Assembly: GCA_013334335.1 (NCBI GenBank)
Contig: JAAXXR010000003.1
Location: forward strand, 18,417 to 82,416
From: Chlorobiaceae bacterium
GTDB taxonomy: Bacteria; Bacteroidota; Chlorobiia; Chlorobiales; Chlorobiaceae
Reading direction: 5' to 3'
DNA: 64,000 nucleotides
Shown here piece after piece: positions 19,249 through 28,442 of the stretch; within the stretch, counting starts at the first letter, position 1, and each line of letters starts with the position of its first letter. Made by a program: the position numbers and the translations under genes. The notes beneath the pieces are model-generated. The model was not told the origin of the DNA. It ran no database searches and worked only from the letters and a program-made list of their open reading frames with translations.

Positions 19249-19626
19249 TCAATCGTTCGCATCCGGCCGCCCTCCGGATCCCTGGGACTCCTCCCAGTGA
19301 AACCGGTGCATGATCCGGTGGACGACCGGGGCTAACATGATGCTCATAATGACGATGAACACCAGCCCGGAATAGAGTGCGAACACACCCGCAAACAGCT
19401 TTCCCTGTTCACTCAGCCCTCCAGTCTTGACCGGGCCCATGCCGCCGAGAAGCATGGCTGCGTTCAGAAAGGCGTCAAGCATCGTCATCTTTTCCGTACT
19501 CATGTAACCGGCAATGCCGATCAGGAGTGACAAAGCGACAATCGTTAACGCAAACGCCGCGTGCTTCAACATGCGCAACAGAAATCTGCCTGGGGAAACA
19601 GGCGAAACATAACGGTGTTCGTACAT
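19249..19626 (-). CDS. Small membrane protein, ion-channel-like
   Basis: A 125-residue protein started at ATG 19626, which follows AAAGGAGG at ideal spacing. It has two strong membrane helices (FALTIVALSLLIGIAGYM and LFAGVFALYSGLVFIVIMSI) separated by a loop with MLLGGMGPVKTGG. The helix-loop-helix layout resembles a two-helix pore protein, but no K+ selectivity filter (TVGYG) is present. The C-terminus is His-rich and charged. Function is inferred only from topology. Confidence 0.65.
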   Translation of the reverse strand: MYEHRYVSPVSPGRFLLRMLKHAAFALTIVALSLLIGIAGYMSTEKMTMLDAFLNAAMLLGGMGPVKTGGLSEQGKLFAGVFALYSGLVFIVIMSIMLAPVVHRIMHRFHWEESQGSGGRPDAND

Positions 19627-19696
19627 GGTGCCTCCTTTACGTTTCCGGCAATTGTCGGTGCATTCACAGGAAGATGAAGAGCTGACTCGAGCCGTC

Positions 19697-20116
19697 TCAG
19701 AGAACGGGAAACACCGGAGGCTCCCAATCATCGACGAGGTCCCAGTCCCGTCCCCTGATCTCCCCCGGCTCAGTTCCCTTCAGATACACGGTTTGCGAAA
19801 CCATATCCACCCCAAGCCAGTCGCACGGCATCCCCGTACCCCCGGCCCCCCCTTCAAAGACGCACACATCCTTCCAGTATCTCTGACCATCTTTTTCCGC
19901 AGAGCACTCGAATCCGAGCTTCCACCACTCCCCGAGCAGGGCCTCCATTGCCGGGCGATTCATGGCGCCATCCCGAAACAGCCGGTCATCGAACCAGACC
20001 CGTCCACCGATCGCCGGCTGGTGATCGATCAGGCACTGCTCCCATCCGCCAGGGTACTTCTCCTCAATGGTCGAAATCGGAACGATCAAATCGAGAAACT
20101 CGGTCATTATCGCCAT
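19697..20116 (-). CDS. Hypothetical protein
   Basis: A 139-residue soluble protein starting at ATG 20116 (or 20107), with GAGAG about ten bases upstream. It is rich in Trp and acidic residues (EKYPGGWEQCL, WWKLGFEC, DWDLVDDWEPP) and contains four cysteines. The frame stays open upstream through the SDR gene, but that part is shadow coding. It lies 70 bases after the SDR gene on the same strand. No family is recognised. Confidence 0.65.
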   Translation of the reverse strand: MAIMTEFLDLIVPISTIEEKYPGGWEQCLIDHQPAIGGRVWFDDRLFRDGAMNRPAMEALLGEWWKLGFECSAEKDGQRYWKDVCVFEGGAGGTGMPCDWLGVDMVSQTVYLKGTEPGEIRGRDWDLVDDWEPPVFPVL

Positions 20117-20186
20117 AGCTGGTTTACTCTCGTTACGTTGGGGAGGCCACAACACGAGTGGCCTCCAATCCTGTCCGGTCAGGCCG

Positions 20187-21065
20187 TCAGGTTGCGAGCG
20201 CCTTGCACTGCACGAAGAAATCCCGCAACCGGTGCGTTCCGTACTTCGGGGAAACGATGTCGATCCTGCTGAGCGTCGTCGCAAAGAGCGCCACGTCATG
20301 CACATCCCGGTTGAACAACCCCACTCCGGCGACCAGCCCGTCGGCAAGCCAGAATGGCAACGGAAGCAGCATCGGCTGGTTCCCGGCGATCTCGATTGCC
20401 AGATCGACCATTTCACGGTAGGTGAAAACTTCGGGGCCACCAACCTCAACCTCCCGTTCAGATCCCTCTGCCGCGTCGACACAAACCTTGGCCAGATCGG
20501 CACCATGAATTGGATTCTGGCGCTGATAACCATCACCTACCCAGAACATGAACCCCTTGAGAGCCCGGGAGACGAACTGGCCGATCTCTGAAAAATAGCC
20601 GTTCGGGCGGATAACCGCACTCTCGATCCTGGCGGCCTGCAACTCCCTGACGAACTTCTCATGCGCCTGGACATTCGGGATGTTCATCATCCGGTGCGCA
20701 TCGAACACCGACACATACACGAACTTCGGGACACCTGCCTTCAGGGCCTGTTCGAGAATGTTCATGTTCCCCTGGTAGTCCACATCGAAATTCGTATGCA
20801 CGAAATCCGGTTTGATCATGCCGAGCGACGAAAAAACCACGTCGATACCCTCACCTATCCCGGCAAGGGTTTCCGGTTTGGTGGCATCGGCAAAAAACAC
20901 CTCGTCGACCAGATTGTCGATGGAGGGTGCAAGCCAGGGCCCCGGCTGCTTGAACTTCTCGTGGTTGCGCACCAGGGCACGCACCCAGTAACCGCGATTC
21001 TTGAACTCCTGGACGGCATAGCGCCCCAGATAGCCCGTTGCACCGGCGACAAGTACCTTCTTCAT
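20187..21065 (-). CDS. NmrA-like short-chain dehydrogenase/reductase family protein
   Basis: A 292-residue Rossmann-fold protein. The NAD(P)-binding motif is GATGYLG at the N-terminus, followed by the Arg of ALVRN that favours NADP. It lacks the usual YxxxK catalytic pair of classical SDRs, like other atypical SDRs of the NmrA group (VIRPNGYFSEIG, HGADLAKV). In phototrophs such proteins can act as reductases or assembly factors; I cannot assign a substrate. A small unknown gene follows on the same strand. Confidence 0.8.
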   Translation of the reverse strand: MKKVLVAGATGYLGRYAVQEFKNRGYWVRALVRNHEKFKQPGPWLAPSIDNLVDEVFFADATKPETLAGIGEGIDVVFSSLGMIKPDFVHTNFDVDYQGNMNILEQALKAGVPKFVYVSVFDAHRMMNIPNVQAHEKFVRELQAARIESAVIRPNGYFSEIGQFVSRALKGFMFWVGDGYQRQNPIHGADLAKVCVDAAEGSEREVEVGGPEVFTYREMVDLAIEIAGNQPMLLPLPFWLADGLVAGVGLFNRDVHDVALFATTLSRIDIVSPKYGTHRLRDFFVQCKALAT

Positions 21066-21680
21066 TGATTCTGCTGATAGAGTTGAAAAATAGTCCCGAA
21101 CGATTGCGATAATCGTAATAAAATCATTTTTCAGCTGATGTTGCGCCGGGGTTGTGCGTAATTGAGGAGGTGGGGGGAGTCGTGCGCTTTCGGAAGGGAA
21201 CCCGCCGCCGGATCACGCTCCGGACACGGCATGCGGTTCGCCTGCCGGCCTCTGGTAGACAATGGCATGGACAACAACAAACCAGCGAAGAGGAAGGCCA
21301 TCCTTCAGCACTTCGTCTTGATGTTCTGTGGCAGACGATCCACCAGTTGACGGTGAAAAGGTTATCGGGCATGATCAGGAACAACGGATACCCGACTGAA
21401 CTCCGGTAGGCTTGCTGGCCGGTAACTGAAACGCCCAACTGCAAAATACGGTAAGGGCTGTCCGATTGCACCACTGCGTGATACAAGCAAAATCATCCGT
21501 ATATCCCGGGAGGTGCCTGAACATGGTTACGTTTCGTGAAACAAGATCGCAGAATCCGGAGGCTCTTCGGTCGAAGTGCTGGAATCTGCCCGGCGTCACC
21601 TATATTCACCTGTCAACGTACGAATATTCCGAGTCACCTGATAACCACCCGACCTCATTCATCAGCCACGGCACCTATCC
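21066..21680. other. Divergent intergenic region, no gene recognised
   Basis: About 615 bases between the SDR gene and pfkA. Several short frames occur on both strands but none has a convincing start or composition. The stretch 21070-21130 is AT-rich and probably holds the SDR promoter. Confidence 0.35.
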
Positions 21681-22700
21681 ATGAACACCATCAGCGAAAA
21701 CCTTGAACCGTCACTTCATAAAAGAAAATTGAAGAAGATCGCCGTCTTCACCTCTGGAGGTGACGCCCCAGGAATGAATGCGGCAATACGCGCAGTCACC
21801 CGTGCCGCTCTGGCAAACAAGCTCAAGGTCGTAGGCATCCGCCGTGGTTACCAGGGCATGATCGAGGGCGATTTCATCCCGCTCAAATCCTCCGATGTCA
21901 GCGGGATCCTGCAACTTGGCGGTACCATACTCAAAACCGCCCGCAGCGAGGAGTTCAGAACCCCGGAAGGCAGGTTCAAAGCCTATCAACAACTGAAAAA
22001 CGCACAGATCGACGCCGTTGTCGTCATCGGAGGCGATGGCTCTTTCACCGGCGCCCAGGTGATGTCAAAGGAGTACGAGATCTCCTTTGTCGGCATTCCC
22101 GGCACCATTGACAACGACATGTACGGTACAGATTACACCATCGGCTACGAAACCGCCCTGAACACGGTTGTCGAGGCGGTCGACAAAATCAGGGAGACCG
22201 CACGCTCCCATGGCCGGATTTTCTTTGTCGAGGTCATGGGGCGCGAAGCCGGACTGCTCGCCCTGACCAGCGGCATCGCTTGTGGCGCAGAGGTAATCCT
22301 CATCCCTGAATCCACCGTGCAGACCGAGGAGCTGAACAGCTTCCTCAGGAAAGGTTACAAGAGCAAGGAGAGCAGCGGGATCGTCATCGTCGCCGAGGGC
22401 GATCAGAGCGGGGGCGCGATGTGCATCGCCGAAGAGGCCCGCAAAGCGCATCCCGACCTCGATGTGCGTGTCTCCGTTCTCGGCCATATCCAGAGGGGCG
22501 GAAGCCCCGCGGCCAAAGACCGGGTGAATGCGACCCGGATGGGTGTCGCCGCCGTCGATGCCCTGCTCGATGACCAGCACAGTGTCATGATCGGCATAGC
22601 CAACGAGAAAATCGTGCTGGTCCCCTTCAACAAAGCCGTCAAGCTGAACCACGTCATCGATACCAACCTGATCGAAATTCACCGCCTGCTGAACCGTTAG
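21681..22700 (+). CDS. pfkA: 6-phosphofructokinase
   Basis: A 339-residue glycolytic kinase that phosphorylates fructose 6-phosphate. The nucleotide site GGDAPGMNAAIRAVTR, the substrate motif GGDGSFTGA, the catalytic PGTIDNDMYGTDYTIGYETA and the MGREAG motif are all present, as is the late GHIQRGGSPAAKDR. The Asp-rich IDNDM form with GGDGS fits an ATP-dependent enzyme. It is slightly longer than the E. coli enzyme at the N-terminus (about 20 polar residues before IAVFTSGG). It is a single-gene unit by spacing. Confidence 0.95.
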   Translation: MNTISENLEPSLHKRKLKKIAVFTSGGDAPGMNAAIRAVTRAALANKLKVVGIRRGYQGMIEGDFIPLKSSDVSGILQLGGTILKTARSEEFRTPEGRFKAYQQLKNAQIDAVVVIGGDGSFTGAQVMSKEYEISFVGIPGTIDNDMYGTDYTIGYETALNTVVEAVDKIRETARSHGRIFFVEVMGREAGLLALTSGIACGAEVILIPESTVQTEELNSFLRKGYKSKESSGIVIVAEGDQSGGAMCIAEEARKAHPDLDVRVSVLGHIQRGGSPAAKDRVNATRMGVAAVDALLDDQHSVMIGIANEKIVLVPFNKAVKLNHVIDTNLIEIHRLLNR

Positions 22701-23019
22701 CGCCACAGACCATACTCCGGGCGCATTGGAATTGCCGCGTCAACTCCGATACCCCAAGCCTGTTCATGAGATGCAGCGCCATGCGGACAAGGCAACCGGC
22801 TGGCAACTGTCCGGAACGGTCCTGAGTTTGTGATGCTCGCTATTGTTTGATACCTTCCAGATAACGGGCGAGCCCATACACCTCCTCGACTGCGCTGCAC
22901 GAGCTTTCAGGACCTTTCGCCCGCGTCATCCCCCAGACAGGCTCATCAGCAAATCCGTCCAGTAGGCCGGATTGCCAGGAAGTCCACAGAACCGGGCAAG
23001 CAAGGGGGGACGTTCAACC
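22701..23019. other. Intergenic region with two tiny overlapping minus-strand frames
   Basis: No clear gene. On the minus strand two short frames overlap by the stop/start ATGA near 22930 (about 31 and 29 residues, the second reading MTRAKGPESSCSAVEEVYGL). This could be a decayed or frameshifted small gene, or chance. Confidence 0.3.
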
Positions 23020-23853
23020 ATGGCTTACAGAATCATCAAGGGCACATTCCACGTCAGGGGCTATTCTCCCGATGGGGATTCCGTACGTTTTCGCGCTTTC
23101 GACGAAAACACCTGGAACTTCCTGACATGGAATAACCGTAAGGAGCAGCAGAAAGAGTTCAAGCAGCTGCGGTTCGAAGGCATTGATGCGGTCGAAACCC
23201 ATTACGAAGAGTCCCACCAGCCAAGATCTTTCGGCCTTGCAGCGATGGAGGTCATGCTGGGCATGATCGGGATCTCCGAAATCGTCTACAACCTCAACAT
23301 CACCACCATACTGAAAGCGGGCGACGCAACCCCAGGCTACCTCGCGGTCATCGGCATTGATGCCTACCATAGGCCCGTCACCCTCGTTTTCAACGGCGAC
23401 ACGACCTTGCCCGACGGCAGCGAAGTGACATTCTCCGATCTTGATATCGATCGTTCGGTGAACCTGCAACTGCTCCGCCATGGCCTGGTCTACCCGACAT
23501 TCTACAACAGCATGCCTGCGGAAATGATCGAGCGATTCTCGAACGAAACGATTCAGGCAAGATCAAACAAGGTCGGCATCTGGGCGCTCGACCGGACAGG
23601 CGACTTCATTTTCTGGAATCGTGAAACGATCAAGGACGACATCGTCATCCTGCCCAAACTCTTCCGCCGTCTGACCGGTTTTCTCGGCGCAAGGGGAAGT
23701 TTTGATGAATTGAAAGAGTACCTGCTTTCACAGAACGATCGGCTGACCCTGAGAAGCACCGGCACAAAAACCACGCTGGGCAAGCTCATCGAGGTCGATG
23801 ACCGGCGGGTTCGGCTCGCTGTACCAGTCGAAGAGATGATTTTCAAACCCTGA
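23020..23853 (+). CDS. Staphylococcal nuclease-like (SNase) domain protein
   Basis: A 277-residue protein started at ATG 23020 behind AAGGGGGGA. The N-terminal half carries SNase-like features: an early DGDSVRFRAF strand, LRFEGIDAVETHY (matching the RLxGIDxPE segment with its Arg and Glu) and a later QPRSFGLAA helix. There is no signal peptide, so it would be cytoplasmic. The C-terminal 100 residues are less conserved. It is followed four bases later by the sirtuin gene, so the two are an operon. Confidence 0.72.
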   Translation: MAYRIIKGTFHVRGYSPDGDSVRFRAFDENTWNFLTWNNRKEQQKEFKQLRFEGIDAVETHYEESHQPRSFGLAAMEVMLGMIGISEIVYNLNITTILKAGDATPGYLAVIGIDAYHRPVTLVFNGDTTLPDGSEVTFSDLDIDRSVNLQLLRHGLVYPTFYNSMPAEMIERFSNETIQARSNKVGIWALDRTGDFIFWNRETIKDDIVILPKLFRRLTGFLGARGSFDELKEYLLSQNDRLTLRSTGTKTTLGKLIEVDDRRVRLAVPVEEMIFKP

Positions 23854-23857
23854 AGGG

Positions 23858-24577
23858 ATGAACCACGCCCAACCATTCGACCCCTCGGCATATCGGCTGA
23901 TCGTCTTCTTCACCGGCGCCGGCATGTCGGCCGAAAGCGGCGTGCCCACCTACCGCGGCAAGGGAGGCGTCTGGGAACAGTACGACTTCGAAACGTACGC
24001 CTGCCAGCGGGCTTTCGAGCGCGATCCTGAAAAGGTGCTTGAATTCCATGAACTCCGGCGCCGCGCAGTGCTCGACTGCCAGCCTCATGATGGGCACCGG
24101 ACGATCGCCGGCATGCCGCAAGCCTGCGTGGTCACCCAGAACATCGACGGCATGCACCAGCGTGCGGGTTCGCGAAACGTGATCGAGCTCCACGGCAGCC
24201 TCTGGCGCCTGCGTTGCGAAACGTGCAAATCGGTGAAAGAAGATGTCGGCAGGCGGTATGAGTCACGCCGCTGCGGTTGCGGCGACTGGCTCAGGCCCGA
24301 CATCACCTGGTTCGGAGACCTGCTCGACGAAAAGGTCATGCGACAGGCCTCCGCACGCATCGCCTCCTGCGACCTTTTCGTCAGCATCGGCACCTCCGGC
24401 ACCGTCTGGCCGGCCGCAGGATTTCCGGCACTCGCGCGGGAAGCCGGAGCCGTTTGCGTCGAAATCAACCCTGAGCCGACAGCATCGAACCGCTACGATC
24501 TCGTCATCAGCCAATCCGCCTGCACTGCGCTGACTGGACTTTTCAACCCCGGCAAGCGGGATGACGCACGGACATGA
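23858..24577 (+). CDS. cobB: NAD-dependent protein deacylase, sirtuin family
   Basis: A 239-residue Sir2-type enzyme that removes acyl groups from lysines using NAD. Motifs in order: GAGMSAESGVPTYRG (NAD), TQNIDGMHQRAG, the catalytic His in ELHGSLW, zinc cysteines CETC and CGCGDW, and GTSGTVWPAAGF. The FHELRRR segment matches the position of the Tyr/Arg pair in desuccinylase-type sirtuins, but the Tyr is not obvious. It is cotranscribed with the SNase-like gene. Confidence 0.92.
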   Translation: MNHAQPFDPSAYRLIVFFTGAGMSAESGVPTYRGKGGVWEQYDFETYACQRAFERDPEKVLEFHELRRRAVLDCQPHDGHRTIAGMPQACVVTQNIDGMHQRAGSRNVIELHGSLWRLRCETCKSVKEDVGRRYESRRCGCGDWLRPDITWFGDLLDEKVMRQASARIASCDLFVSIGTSGTVWPAAGFPALAREAGAVCVEINPEPTASNRYDLVISQSACTALTGLFNPGKRDDART

Positions 24578-25019
24578 CCCATTGCGAAACCATCCGGTTC
24601 AACATGAAGGGATTTTCCAGTATGCGCCGGCACTCGTAGAGGATCTCCGGTCGAAACCCGAACAGCTCGTTCCGTGCGCCGAACCCGGCCGTCACCCGGA
24701 AACCCGGGAAGAGGACAATGGCTTCCCGTACCTTCGGGCATCGCTGATGGGGCCTTCCGACACGATTCCCTTCAAGGGCAGCCGTCTTTCACCCAGCTCC
24801 TGGCGGCAAATCACCTTCATCAAGAACGACAACCGCCCACGCAACCGGGAGTGCCTCGTCATGCTTGTCGGTGAACGGGGATAAATAAATGCACGACTCC
24901 GGCGCTCTTCCGGAACGATCTTCGCCATTCGTGTGTTTCCCTGCAAGGGTCGTGCTGCAATAAAGACGTAACCGTAGCTTTCCCCGCCTGCGTCAACCGT
25001 TCAACCCGAGGATTCGATC
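24578..25019. other. Intergenic region with possible small minus-strand gene remnant
   Basis: Minus-strand frames here look partly coding: a 56-residue frame from ATG 24862 to 24692 (MTRHSRLRG..., QELGERRLPLKGIVSEGP) and, in another frame, a segment with FPGFRVTAGFGARNELFGF. They could be one frameshifted gene. There is no ribosome binding site, so I leave it uncalled. Confidence 0.3.
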
Positions 25020-27053
25020 ATGCCGATCACCTCTCCCAAAGCATTCAGATCAAAGATCATGGCCGTGCTGCTCGGCTTGCTGCTCCCCGCCGCTTTTTGC
25101 CCCACCGGAGTGGCGACACCTCCCGCAGGCAAACCTGCCGCAAGCGCAACAACTGATTTCTATCGATGGGTGAACGCCGAATGGCTCGACTCCAGCGACA
25201 TTCCTCCGGACAAGCCTGGCATCAGCAACTTCGAGCTCATCCAGCTCGACGTCAACCTGAAGCTTGAAAAACTGGTGGCGGGACTCAGGAAAAAACCTGC
25301 CCTGACCGATGACGAGCAGAAGATCGTCACCATATACAACTCGTTCACGGACCTTGAACGCCGGGAGTCGCTCGGACTTTCACCGCTCAAACAGGAGCTC
25401 GGACTCGTCGACAGGGCCGGAACCCTTCGCGACATCGCCCTGCTCTTCGCCCAGTTCCAGAGAATCGGCGTCGCCGTCCCGATCATCTTCAACGTCTCGA
25501 CCGACTTCAAGGACTCCGGGAGGAACATCATCTTCGTTGAACAGTCGGGCCTCGGCATCGAACGTGAGGGACTCCTCGGCGAGGACGCCAGATCCCAAAG
25601 CCTGAGAAAGCAGTACCGGAACCTTCTCGGAAAACTGTTCCGCCTGGCATCGATCGACCGTCCCGATACGCGCGCCGGCGAGGTGGTCGCCCTGGAGCAG
25701 ATGCTGGCCCGCATGCAATGGAGCAATACCGACAACCGGAACATGGAACTGATCAGCAACGTGACTGATCACCAGACACTCATGGCAACCAAGCCAGGCC
25801 TGTTTCTCGACGCCCAGTTCACCCTCCTCGGGATACCGTCCGGCTACCCGGTCAACCTGACCCAGCCATCTTACCTGGACGCGTTCAACAGGTTTTTCCC
25901 TTCCTCCCGTATCGACACCTGGAAATCCTACCTCCAGGCTCGGCTCCTCATGAGTTACGCCAAACTCCTCGACAGCCGGTTCCGGAACGCGATGGTCGGC
26001 TATGAGGTCGAACGAGGCCTCTACCAGTCCGAACAGCCTATCCAGCTGCAGGCCATCGGTTACCTGAACGATAACGCCGGCATGCTGCTCGGGAAGTCTT
26101 ACGTCGAACAGTCATTCAGCGAAACCGACAAACGGAGAGTGGCCGGAATCGTCAAGTCGATCGTCGACCAGTACCGTATCGCCATCGGCAACTCGACAAG
26201 AATGGAGCCCGAAACCAAACAGAAAGCGATGCTGAAACTCGACCGCATGACGTTCCGTATCGGCTATCCCGATCACTGGAAAGACTATACCGCATTCCAT
26301 CCCGCCGCCGGACAGCCAGCAGAAAACCACAAGCGTCTCAGCCGATTCGAGTTCGAGCGCCGGCTTGCCAGACTCGGCAAGCCGGTCGACATCAACGACT
26401 GGGGCTATCCACCACAGTTAGTCAACGCCTTCTATGAACCGACCTCAAACTCATTCGTCCTTCTTGCGGCCATCCTCAATCCACCGTTCTATTCATCCGA
26501 CGCCCCTGAAGCGAAAATATACGGCGGCATCGGCTTCATCGTCGGTCACGAGATCGGCCACGGGTTCGACGACCAGGGCAGCACGTTCGACGAACGCGGC
26601 AATCTCAGGAACTGGTGGACAAAACCCGACAAGGAACGCTTTGACGCCATCAGAAGCCGCCTGATTGCCCAGGCCAACGCCTATGAGATCATGCCTGGCC
26701 GGTTCCTGAACGGCCCTCTCGAAATCGGGGAGATCATCGGCGACCTCAGTGGCTCTGAAATCGCCTTCGACGCCTATCGGAAAAGCGCTGCCACAATGGG
26801 AAAGGATTCGCCGGAGAACCGTCGCCAGTTCTTCGAGCAGCTCGCCCGGACCTGGCGGGCCAAAATGAGGCCCGAGATCACCCTGCTGCTGCTCGACGCC
26901 GATCCCCACCCCCCGTCGGAGTTCCGCGCCAACGGCATCGTCAGGAACTTCGACGAATTCCATCGACTCTTCGGCACCAGGCCGGGCGACCCGATGTATC
27001 TTGCCCCGGCGAGTCGCATCACCATGTGGCAAGGAGATCGCCATGCGCACTGA
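25020..27053 (+). CDS. M13 family (neprilysin/PepO-like) zinc metallopeptidase
   Basis: A 677-residue exported endopeptidase, the usual M13 length. A signal peptide (KIMAVLLGLLLPAAF) is followed by the M13 N-domain start (TDFYRWVNAEWLDSS). The catalytic domain has VNAFYEP, the zinc motif HEIGHGFDDQG and the third-ligand motif GEIIGDLSGSE in place of the commoner GENIADLGG. The C-terminus has the typical FRANGIVRNFDEFHRLFG and ends in ITMW. It probably acts in the periplasm on short peptides. Confidence 0.93.
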   Translation: MPITSPKAFRSKIMAVLLGLLLPAAFCPTGVATPPAGKPAASATTDFYRWVNAEWLDSSDIPPDKPGISNFELIQLDVNLKLEKLVAGLRKKPALTDDEQKIVTIYNSFTDLERRESLGLSPLKQELGLVDRAGTLRDIALLFAQFQRIGVAVPIIFNVSTDFKDSGRNIIFVEQSGLGIEREGLLGEDARSQSLRKQYRNLLGKLFRLASIDRPDTRAGEVVALEQMLARMQWSNTDNRNMELISNVTDHQTLMATKPGLFLDAQFTLLGIPSGYPVNLTQPSYLDAFNRFFPSSRIDTWKSYLQARLLMSYAKLLDSRFRNAMVGYEVERGLYQSEQPIQLQAIGYLNDNAGMLLGKSYVEQSFSETDKRRVAGIVKSIVDQYRIAIGNSTRMEPETKQKAMLKLDRMTFRIGYPDHWKDYTAFHPAAGQPAENHKRLSRFEFERRLARLGKPVDINDWGYPPQLVNAFYEPTSNSFVLLAAILNPPFYSSDAPEAKIYGGIGFIVGHEIGHGFDDQGSTFDERGNLRNWWTKPDKERFDAIRSRLIAQANAYEIMPGRFLNGPLEIGEIIGDLSGSEIAFDAYRKSAATMGKDSPENRRQFFEQLARTWRAKMRPEITLLLLDADPHPPSEFRANGIVRNFDEFHRLFGTRPGDPMYLAPASRITMWQGDRHAH

Positions 27054-27080
27054 AGATTTCCAGAACGAAAACCGGCTACC

Positions 27081-27698
27081 ATGAAACAACCTGGTTCAGC
27101 GGCAGACTGCTTCTGTCACCCATCCCGCTCATTCTTGACGGGCGTCGTCGTGGTACTCATGCTGCTGATCCAGGCGCTCCGGGCGGACGCCGCGACTTCC
27201 GACGGCATCCGGACACAGCGGATCAAACCTGTAGAGGGACCAACCACCATCATCAAGGGGGCTCTCCGTGGGTATGAATCGGTCAGTTACCTCATCGGCG
27301 CACGTTCTGGCCAGCGACTGAAGATCACCCTCAAAAGCAGCAACGCTGCCAACTATTTCAACCTCTATGCGCCCGGTAAAGGCCCCGGCGACGAAGCGAT
27401 GCACATTGGCGAGCTCTCGGACAACCATTTCGAAGGAACGCTTGCCGAATCCGGTGACTACGCCGTTTCGCTCTTTCTCATGAGAAGCGCTGCCCGAAGA
27501 AACGAAACTGCCCGCTACACCCTGGAGATCACCCTCGTTGCGGGAACTCCCCTGGCGCAACCAACGGCTTCCGAACCAAGCCGGGTCGTCAGTCCCGTCA
27601 AACCCGCAGCGATTCACCATCTTTACTATGCGAACAAATCCTTTACCATCGGCAGTGAAAGGTGTATCGTGCCTGACGCCGCCCACTTCGGAGAATGA
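27081..27698 (+). CDS. Exported protein with lysozyme-inhibitor-like (PliG-type) domain
   Basis: A 205-residue protein with an N-terminal hydrophobic segment (FLTGVVVVLMLLIQAL) acting as signal peptide. The mature domain (SYLIGARSGQRLKITLKSS, ANYFNLYAPG, FEGTLAESGDYAVSLFLMRSAARR) matches a common periplasmic beta domain often annotated as a g-type lysozyme inhibitor. I am confident of export and fold similarity, less of the inhibitor role. It starts 28 bases after the M13 peptidase gene on the same strand. Confidence 0.65.
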   Translation: MKQPGSAADCFCHPSRSFLTGVVVVLMLLIQALRADAATSDGIRTQRIKPVEGPTTIIKGALRGYESVSYLIGARSGQRLKITLKSSNAANYFNLYAPGKGPGDEAMHIGELSDNHFEGTLAESGDYAVSLFLMRSAARRNETARYTLEITLVAGTPLAQPTASEPSRVVSPVKPAAIHHLYYANKSFTIGSERCIVPDAAHFGE

Positions 27699-27793
27699 GA
27701 AGAAACCGCGCTTCATCCTGAGCTACGCGGATGATCGCTATTCCGAATAGTCAACGACAACCCAGGTAACGTAAACCCAAAACAAAACAGCAT

Positions 27794-28291
27794 ATGAACA
27801 CCAGACACCTCCGCCTCTCAACCGCGGCGCTCGCCCTCGGCCTGCTCTTTACTGCTCCCCTCATGGCCGACGACTACAACCTGATGCTGAATCTCACCTG
27901 TCGGGGATCGGGAGTAGCAACGAAAAGCGAATCGGCCAACATCAACACGTACGACCCGAAAACGAAAAAATACAGGACCACCACGGCCCAGTCCTCCAGT
28001 AAAGAGCCCTTCCAGGGCATCGCCGTTGTCGAAATCGCCGGAGGCATGGGACGCATCAAGCTCCCCGAACCCATGGTCCCGCCCCTCAGCACCCGTGACG
28101 AAGGGTGGTTTAAGATCAACGACATGGTCGTCACTCCGGACGTGATCACCGGCAAGATCAAGGTCAACTTCCTCAACAACAAGGCTCTCCGAATCGACCG
28201 GCGCTCCGGCCTCTTGACTATCGACGGAAGCAGCGGCAGTTTCTCGGGCCAATGCGAAGCCACCGACCTGAACGCCCCCCGGAAATTCTGA
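27794..28291 (+). CDS. Secreted protein of unknown function
   Basis: A 165-residue exported protein with a clear signal peptide (STAALALGLLFTAPLMA, cut before DDYN). The mature part is beta-rich and contains two cysteines (LTCRGSG and SGQCEA) that could form a disulfide. A strong hairpin follows the gene at 28321-28354. No known domain recognised. Confidence 0.65.
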   Translation: MNTRHLRLSTAALALGLLFTAPLMADDYNLMLNLTCRGSGVATKSESANINTYDPKTKKYRTTTAQSSSKEPFQGIAVVEIAGGMGRIKLPEPMVPPLSTRDEGWFKINDMVVTPDVITGKIKVNFLNNKALRIDRRSGLLTIDGSSGSFSGQCEATDLNAPRKF

Positions 28292-28320
28292 ACAGACTCC
28301 ATTCGGCATCGAAAAGGCGA

Positions 28321-28354
28321 GAGGCTGTCTCGCGAAGAGGTCCGAGACAGCCTC
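28321..28354 (+). terminator. Hairpin after the 27794 gene
   Basis: Perfect 11-base stem GAGGCTGTCTC / GAGACAGCCTC with a 12-base loop, 29 bases after the stop codon. There is no T run after it, so efficiency as an intrinsic terminator is uncertain; it sits between convergent genes. Confidence 0.55.
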
Positions 28355-28442
28355 CTGGCCAGGCATCCTCTGCCCTTGGCACCCTGCCGCTTCACCTGCG
28401 GAAACGGCGAGTCTCCTCCTGACGACGAACACCCCGGGGAAC

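Noticed and set aside
19697..20536. 279-residue minus-strand ORF
   Set aside because: Its first half is a shadow of the SDR gene; only the part from ATG 20116 has a start signal and is kept as a gene.
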